From NCBI GenBank assembly GCA_022592435.1, contig JABYQS010000750.1, positions 1-14,226 of the forward strand: DNA of 14,226 nucleotides. The letters run 5' to 3'. Source of the stretch: Cerioporus squamosus. Its lineage: Eukaryota > Basidiomycota > Agaricomycetes > Polyporales > Polyporaceae. The notes under the pieces are model-generated. The model did no database searches and was not told where the DNA came from. It saw only the letters and a list, made by a program, of their open reading frames with translations. The position numbers and the translations under genes are program-made. Position 1 is the first letter of the stretch. Every line of letters starts with the position of its first letter. Below, piece by piece: positions 9,695 through 14,226 of this stretch.

Positions 9695-9746
9695 GAGCCA
9701 TCTCACACCCTCTCTCGCCGAGCGTGGGTGTGTGAGCAGATGGCTC
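9695..9746. repeat. Long imperfect hairpin in the intergenic region
   Basis: GAGCCATCT (9695-9703) is the exact reverse complement of AGATGGCTC (9738-9746). Inside it, CACACCC (9704-9710) pairs with GGGTGTG (9726-9732), leaving a 5-nt bulge on the right arm and a 15-nt loop. A shifted pairing of CTCACAC (9702-9708) with GTGTGAG (9730-9736) is also possible. About 14-16 base pairs in 52 nt is strong for unselected sequence. It could belong to a structured RNA, a regulatory palindrome or a relic of an element. Confidence 0.5.
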
Positions 9747-10436
9747 TCGGCGATCACGATCTATGCACACGCCATCTACGGTCTCTCAGCTCGCGAGTTG
9801 GAATGTGCACAGTATAGCCCATTGCAGGTTGTAAGTCACTTGCAAAACATGCTGCGTCCCCACAGCTTCAGTCTCCAGGCATACTGTCTCGACCGTCGAA
9901 GGCTTGCAGGAGAATCCTCGGCAGACTTCCCACCCGGGCTCCCATCCCTCCATGACGTCTCCTCATCCTCAGGAAGAGCGCACATCTCTTCCGCAGTTAA
10001 TGTCGGGCCCGCCCCACTCATATGGTATGGACCAGGGTTGTGCGCGATCGGCGCTGCCACGCCACGACGTCTTCCCCGGCACTCAAGCACCTTCCAAGCA
10101 CCGTCGCACTACGGCGGGCTTTCCTGATAACCTTCCGCAACTTTTCCGCCTTCTGTTCAGGGAAGAGCGTGCTCCCTATCGGGCCTTCGCACTCAACCTC
10201 CGCGCTATCTCTCCATGGCTGTATAGAGTCGTGCGCACCGGACGGGGGCCATCGTCCAAGCTTCTCGCGACATTCCTCCGAAGGCCTTCGCGAACCGCGG
10301 ACGCAATGTCCGGCCGCGTGCGTCCCGCTGGATTGATAAAGACCAAGGCGCGAAGCGGGGTACTGTTATTGCCCTGCGTCTTTCCAGCTGCGTTGCCGTC
10401 GTTTGCTTCCTGGGTCGTGACGACTGATTGACTCTG

Positions 10437-10526
10437 TGCGAAGGATCGTCTCGTGCTCTCTAGTGTCTGTGCTCCTTTCGCCCTCGAACTCGCTTTTCAG
10501 CTTGTTATCTGTGCTTTGCTTGAATT
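10437..10526 (+). promoter_or_regulatory. Pyrimidine-rich leader and core promoter of the sugar transporter
   Basis: The 90 bp before the ATG at 10527 are rich in CT runs and CTTT/TTTC blocks, the usual look of a transcription start region in filamentous fungi. No convincing TATA box is present. TTATCT at 10505-10510 is an inverted GATA-factor core, a match too short to carry weight. Confidence 0.35.
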
Positions 10527-13500
10527 ATGGGCGGACCTGCTGCTGTCTCGGGCGATGATGGTGCAGGGTACGCGCACCTCATCGATCGGTCGAAATCGTG
10601 GTGGAAGAATACGAGGCTCATCAAGCTCAACCTCTGCATTCTTCTCCTGTATGTTGACATATCCATCATCATTATGGCGAATCGCTAGACATCGGCACTT
10701 TCAGACTCATCACTTCGACGACGAATGGGTATGATGGGAGTATGATGAGTGCGTCTTTTGTTCACCTCTCTTCATACACCGTCAGCGCTGAGCAAGTGCG
10801 TAGACGGTCTCCAGTCCCTACCACAATGGAATCAAGCGTTCAACTTCCCTTCTGGCGGAAAGGTATGGAACATACGACCCCCGAAGCCCTGATGAAAACT
10901 GACAACTCTTGTAGCTTGGGCTTTTGAGTGCCATCCAGGTGGGTACCCTCCTCGCGGATTTGAATGTGCCTGCTGATCTTGACCCATGCATTTGCAGAAC
11001 ATCGGCTGTCTCGCTGCGTACCCATTCTCGCCATATATGTCCGACGGCTGGGGCCGGCGCGCAGCGGTCGTCTTCGGCGCAATAGTCATGTGCATCGCGA
11101 CGGTCCTGCAGACCGCCTCCAACTCAGTGGGGATGTTCATCGGTGCACGGTACGTCCATCGGATCTCTCAACTCCTTGGACAGCGGATGCTCACCGACTG
11201 GGGTGCCTCGTCCACACAGCTTTTTGATCGGATTCGGGCTCACGTTCGCAGCGTCCGCGGCCCCGGTGCTCGTCACAGAGATTGCGTACCCAACGCACCG
11301 AGCGCCGGCGACATCGCTGTACAACACGTTATGGTGCGTCGATCCTTTCGCACCATTGCATTCAATCCCATTTCCGCTTACATGCCGACCTAACTTGCGT
11401 GTATTGATCCGCAGGTTCTTGGGAAGCATCGTGTAAGTCCCGGGCCGGTGGGCCTTGTGAATCTTCGGAGGATTTAACCATTCATACTAACTCGCCTCGC
11501 CTTCCTCCTCTTACCTCTTCGCGAACGCAGCGCCGCATGGACGGTGAGTCACCTATGGACTTCTTTTTTAATCGCGGAACGTTCTGACTGATGTCTGGAT
11601 GGGACGTAGACGTTTGGCACCTTCCATGTCCCCACGAGCTGGTCGTGGAGGATCCCGTCTGCACTTCAAGCGCTGCCGTCCGTCATCCAGGTCTTGCTCG
11701 TCTGGTTGGTCATTCCTGAGTCCCCGCGTTGGCTCTGCTCCAAGGGACGGTGCGTATTCGGTCTCCGCTTCGTCCTACATCGCAGCTCGCTCACTGGCGC
11801 CATTGCAGAGAGGAACAGGCTCTGCAGACGCTCGCATATTACCATGCGAATGGTGACCGGTACGTCAATTATGCTCCACGCTCTGAGGGAGCGTTGCCTC
11901 ACTCACTTGTATGGACAGTACGGACCCGCTCGTCGAGTACGAGTTCGAGGAGATCCGCGCTGCTATCAAGTTCGACCGGGAGGTCGCGGCGAACGTCGGC
12001 TGGCTGAGCCTCATCAAGTCTCCGGGAACAGGAGACGGTTGCGGATCATGATCGCCATCGCGTTCTTCTCGCAGTGGTCCGGGAATAACCTCATGTGAGT
12101 AGCATCCAGCGTCGCCGAATGATTATCTGACCGACTTTTCATTCTCGCAGTTCTTACTGTGAGTAGCGAGAGGGGCGAGCGGGGGAAAGGATCGAGACTG
12201 ACGATTTGTATGCACCGCAGACATGAACAAGATCTTTGATGCTATCGGCAGTGGGTGGCTTTTCTCCTCCTGTCTTCTCTCCCACACTCTACTAACACGG
12301 GCGTCGTTTAAAGTCACCGATCCGACGATCCAGCTGCTCATCAACGGCTGTCTCAACATCTATAACTTCATCATCGCCATCATCGCAGGCCTGCTCTGTG
12401 ACAAGGTCGGCCGTCGGCCGCTGTTCATCGCATCCACCATCGGTGAGTCCGTCTACAGTATTCCGTCGTGGTGATAGGCCGCTGACGTTGACTGTGTGTT
12501 AGGCATGTTTGTGTTTTGGGTACTGCAGACTGTCTGCTTCGCGCTTTATTCCGAGACGGGCAATGTTACGGCAGCCCATGCCTTCATTGCCATGATCTGT
12601 GAGTGCTTATGTTCGCCCTGGAAGCTGTTATATACTCACGTTGTGTGTCACGCGTGAAGTCCTGTTCTACGGCTTCTGTGAGTTATCTCGCGCTTCGTCT
12701 CTTCGAAATACACGTTGACTGACGAGGGGTTGACACAGACGATGTACGTACTGGCGGACCGACGCATTCATAGATGAGCTACTAATCGCTTGGCTAGATT
12801 GCGTTCACGCCCCTCATTGTCTCGTACGTAACCACCGCTTTCCGTTTCACTGCTTGGCGGCGCTGACACCAGTACCTGCAGGTACACGGTCGAGATTCTG
12901 CCGTTTGCTCTCCGCGCGAAGGGCTTCACAGTATTCAACTTCGCCCTGACGCTGTCTCTGATCTTCAACCAGTGAGTGTCAAGGCTAATCTAGCTGGAGC
13001 TGAACCAACTGACGTGTAACCAGGTATATCAACCCGATCGCCCTTGCGCAGTAAGTCTCGCATCCGTCATGCACCCTACCAGAGCTCACACACAGCGACA
13101 ATAGTCTCGGCTGGAAGTACTACGTGCGTTATTGTCTATCGGCCATTGGAGAAGCATAGGTGCCAACTCACACACACAGCTTGTTTACGTCTGCTGGCTT
13201 GCCTTCGAGATCGCCTTCATCTGGCGCTACTTAATCGAGACCAAGAACGTACGTCCGACCGCCGTCTGCTTTCTCTGCATTCGCTCACGAGACCACCGCT
13301 TGCAGCGCACGCTCGAGGAAACTGCCGCGTGAGTATCCCCCGTGTCCAGCGTGAGCTCGCGGTGACTTACTGACCTTGGTTGTGTCGCCCAGACTATTCG
13401 ACGGCGAGGACACAGCTGAGCGACTGGCGCACCACGCCGCGGAGAACCTCGGCATACCCCCGTCGGACTCGCACTCAGATGGCGAGAAGGGGTCGTCCGA

Positions 13501-13531
13501 GGACATCGAGGAGGTGAAGATCGCGACATAG
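10527..13531 (+). CDS. MFS sugar porter (lactose/hexose permease type), 24 exons, one-base frameshift in exon 11
   Basis: A plasma-membrane 12-helix sugar/H+ symporter of the major facilitator superfamily (inferred from family). Exons: 10527-10648, 10705-10748, 10804-10862, 10915-10938, 10998-11149, 11220-11333, 11415-11432, 11531-11543, 11610-11749, 11809-11859, 11919-12094, 12151-12158, 12221-12250, 12314-12442, 12503-12598, 12660-12677, 12739-12743, 12798-12823, 12882-12971, 13024-13050, 13105-13123, 13180-13248, 13306-13328, 13393-13531. Every intron is GT-AG, 52-98 bp, many with CTAAC/CTGAC branch sites. Family marks: NGYDGSMMNGLQ (48-59), DGWGRR after TM2 (99-104), PESPRW (218-223), SQWSGN in TM7, DKVGRRP (about 347-353), PFALRAKG, and ETKN-RTLEE across an intron near 474-482. 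Exons total 1592 nt, one short of 531 codons. The missing base falls after LIKSPG in exon 11, where the family continues NRRR in the next frame; as read, translation stops at 12049-12051 after 289 residues. This is either a sequence error at a G run or a disabled allele. Substrate cannot be told; the C-terminal tail is Ser/Asp/Glu-rich. Confidence 0.87.
12022..12051 (+). other. Frameshift and premature stop in the sugar transporter
   Basis: Up to CCG GGA (12022-12027) the conserved frame reads TGG CTG AGC CTC ATC AAG TCT. From AAC AGG (12027-12032) onward the conserved protein (NRRRLRIM, then the TM7 signature) is in a different frame. One extra G in the GGG run would reconcile both sides. 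Left as is, the first frame ends at TGA 12049-12051. Confidence 0.8.
12739..12743 (+). other. Five-nucleotide exon 17 of the sugar transporter
   Basis: ACGAT lies between an acceptor (GACACAG) and a donor (GTACGT). With a T carried from exon 16 it encodes Tyr-Asp, completing the family-conserved FYDIAFTP motif with exons 16 and 18. No other YD codons in reach restore this motif. Flanking introns are 61 and 54 bp. Confidence 0.75.
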
Positions 13532-14226
13532 ATTCCTACTGTGCCGTCGTCCGAGTCGGGCTCCCCTCCAGAAATTCCAACATTACTAGACTATTGTCCC
13601 GTTAAGTACGCCTCTCAATCTCGAACGACCGAAATGTTCGCCACGTCAAGTACGAGTCTGTAGCACCAGTGTCCCTGCTGTACTTGTACGCCGCCGATCG
13701 CAGACTCTGACTCACGTGCCACACGCTCTCATGGCATCAGACGCAAGCATGTATTTAATAAGTAGAATCGTTAGTATGTACGCCCCGCGCACCTGTGCAA
13801 TAAAACAATCCCCCTTCTGACTCTTTGTCACTATGATGCCCCAAGGTGCGACGTACTACTTACTTGAACTTGGAGTTAACCAAGAACATGCCGGGCCGAC
13901 TCCTCCCGAAGGAGGCGCCTACGGAGCCAAGTTCACTGCGGCTACTATACGGTTTCAACTTACCTTCCTACTTGCAGCAGCTGTCCGCCTTCGCGCAAAG
14001 CACTTTCCCACCAGGTCTTGCTATAGCCGGATCTTGGGATGCTGTCAATACACATGTTGAAGATGTTTGCCTTGGTCTGCCGATATCAAAGCTCGGAGCT
14101 TGGCCGCGACTTCTTGGACAATGCCGGTCGAGTGGCACCCCATTGCTCACGCTTGGTCCCTGCAGACTGCTTTGACCTCAAGCTGGAATATAAAGAACAT
14201 AATGGAACGGAATGCGCTCACCATAA
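13532..14226. other. 3' flank of the sugar transporter, no further gene recognised
   Basis: AATAAA at 13799-13804, about 268 bp after the stop, is a possible poly(A) signal; an AT-rich TATTTAATAAG stretch at 13752-13762 is an alternative. Overlapping open frames of 60-109 codons at 13833-14175 on both strands show no domain I recognise. A neighbouring gene could begin beyond the window edge. Confidence 0.4.

Larger units (their letters stand above)
7728..10526. other. Divergent intergenic region (HET / sugar transporter)
   Basis: About 2.8 kb separates the two divergent starts. Open frames here (longest 178 codons at 9591-10127 and 175 codons at 9904-10431, both plus strand and overlapping) have no recognisable domain and low-grade composition, so I do not call genes. 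Visible structure is a strong hairpin at 9695-9746, a smaller one at 8576-8602 and a direct repeat of GCCAATGG at 8889-8907. GC-rich hexamers fitting the CreA/Mig1 site SYGGRG occur at 10355-10360 (GCGGGG) and, inverted, at 10074-10079, but several such matches are expected by chance in this length. Confidence 0.5.

Noticed and set aside
9591..10431. Two overlapping plus-strand frames of 178 and 175 codons
   Set aside because: Low-complexity, arginine/serine/proline-rich translations in overlapping frames with no homologous feel; typical of GC-rich noncoding DNA.
12018..12031. A 14-nt GT...AG segment that would restore the transporter frame if spliced
   Set aside because: It is far too short for spliceosomal removal and would delete four conserved residues (PGNR region).
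13833..14175. Overlapping 60-109 codon frames near the right edge
   Set aside because: No domains, both strands open, and no splice-consistent continuation within the window.

Overview
The window looks like nuclear DNA from a filamentous basidiomycete, probably an agaricomycete (inference). The evidence is introns of about 52-98 bp with GT-AG ends and CTRAY-type branch points, a basidiomycete-style HET-domain gene with a long disordered tail, and a fungal sugar porter split into very many small exons. Nothing bacterial is visible.

Layout: positions 1-2446 hold no gene I can support, but they contain several ACGCGT motifs and, at 2199-2394, a tight cluster of small hairpins around an AT-rich run. 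Gene 1 (+, 2447-4079, four exons, 486 aa) is best read as a securin (Pds1/Cut2-type separase inhibitor). Gene 2 (-, 7727-4314, one uninterrupted frame of 1137 codons) is a HET-domain protein, convergent with gene 1 and separated from it by 234 bp. Positions 7728-10526 are a 2.8-kb divergent intergenic region with a strong hairpin. Gene 3 (+, 10527-13531) is an MFS sugar porter of the fungal lactose/hexose permease type. I could trace it through 24 exons, including exons of 5, 8, 13 and 18 nt, and it carries a one-base frameshift at about 12022-12030. The last 695 bp have no recognisable gene.

The three genes do not form a pathway. They represent chromosome segregation, non-self recognition and sugar uptake. 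The most interesting points are the micro-exon structure of the transporter and its frameshift, the securin call built on a pseudosubstrate motif plus two D-boxes, and the hairpin cluster just upstream of the securin gene. I did not find a clearly new biological system. All exon borders come from reading splice signals and family-conserved protein sequence by eye; no search was run.
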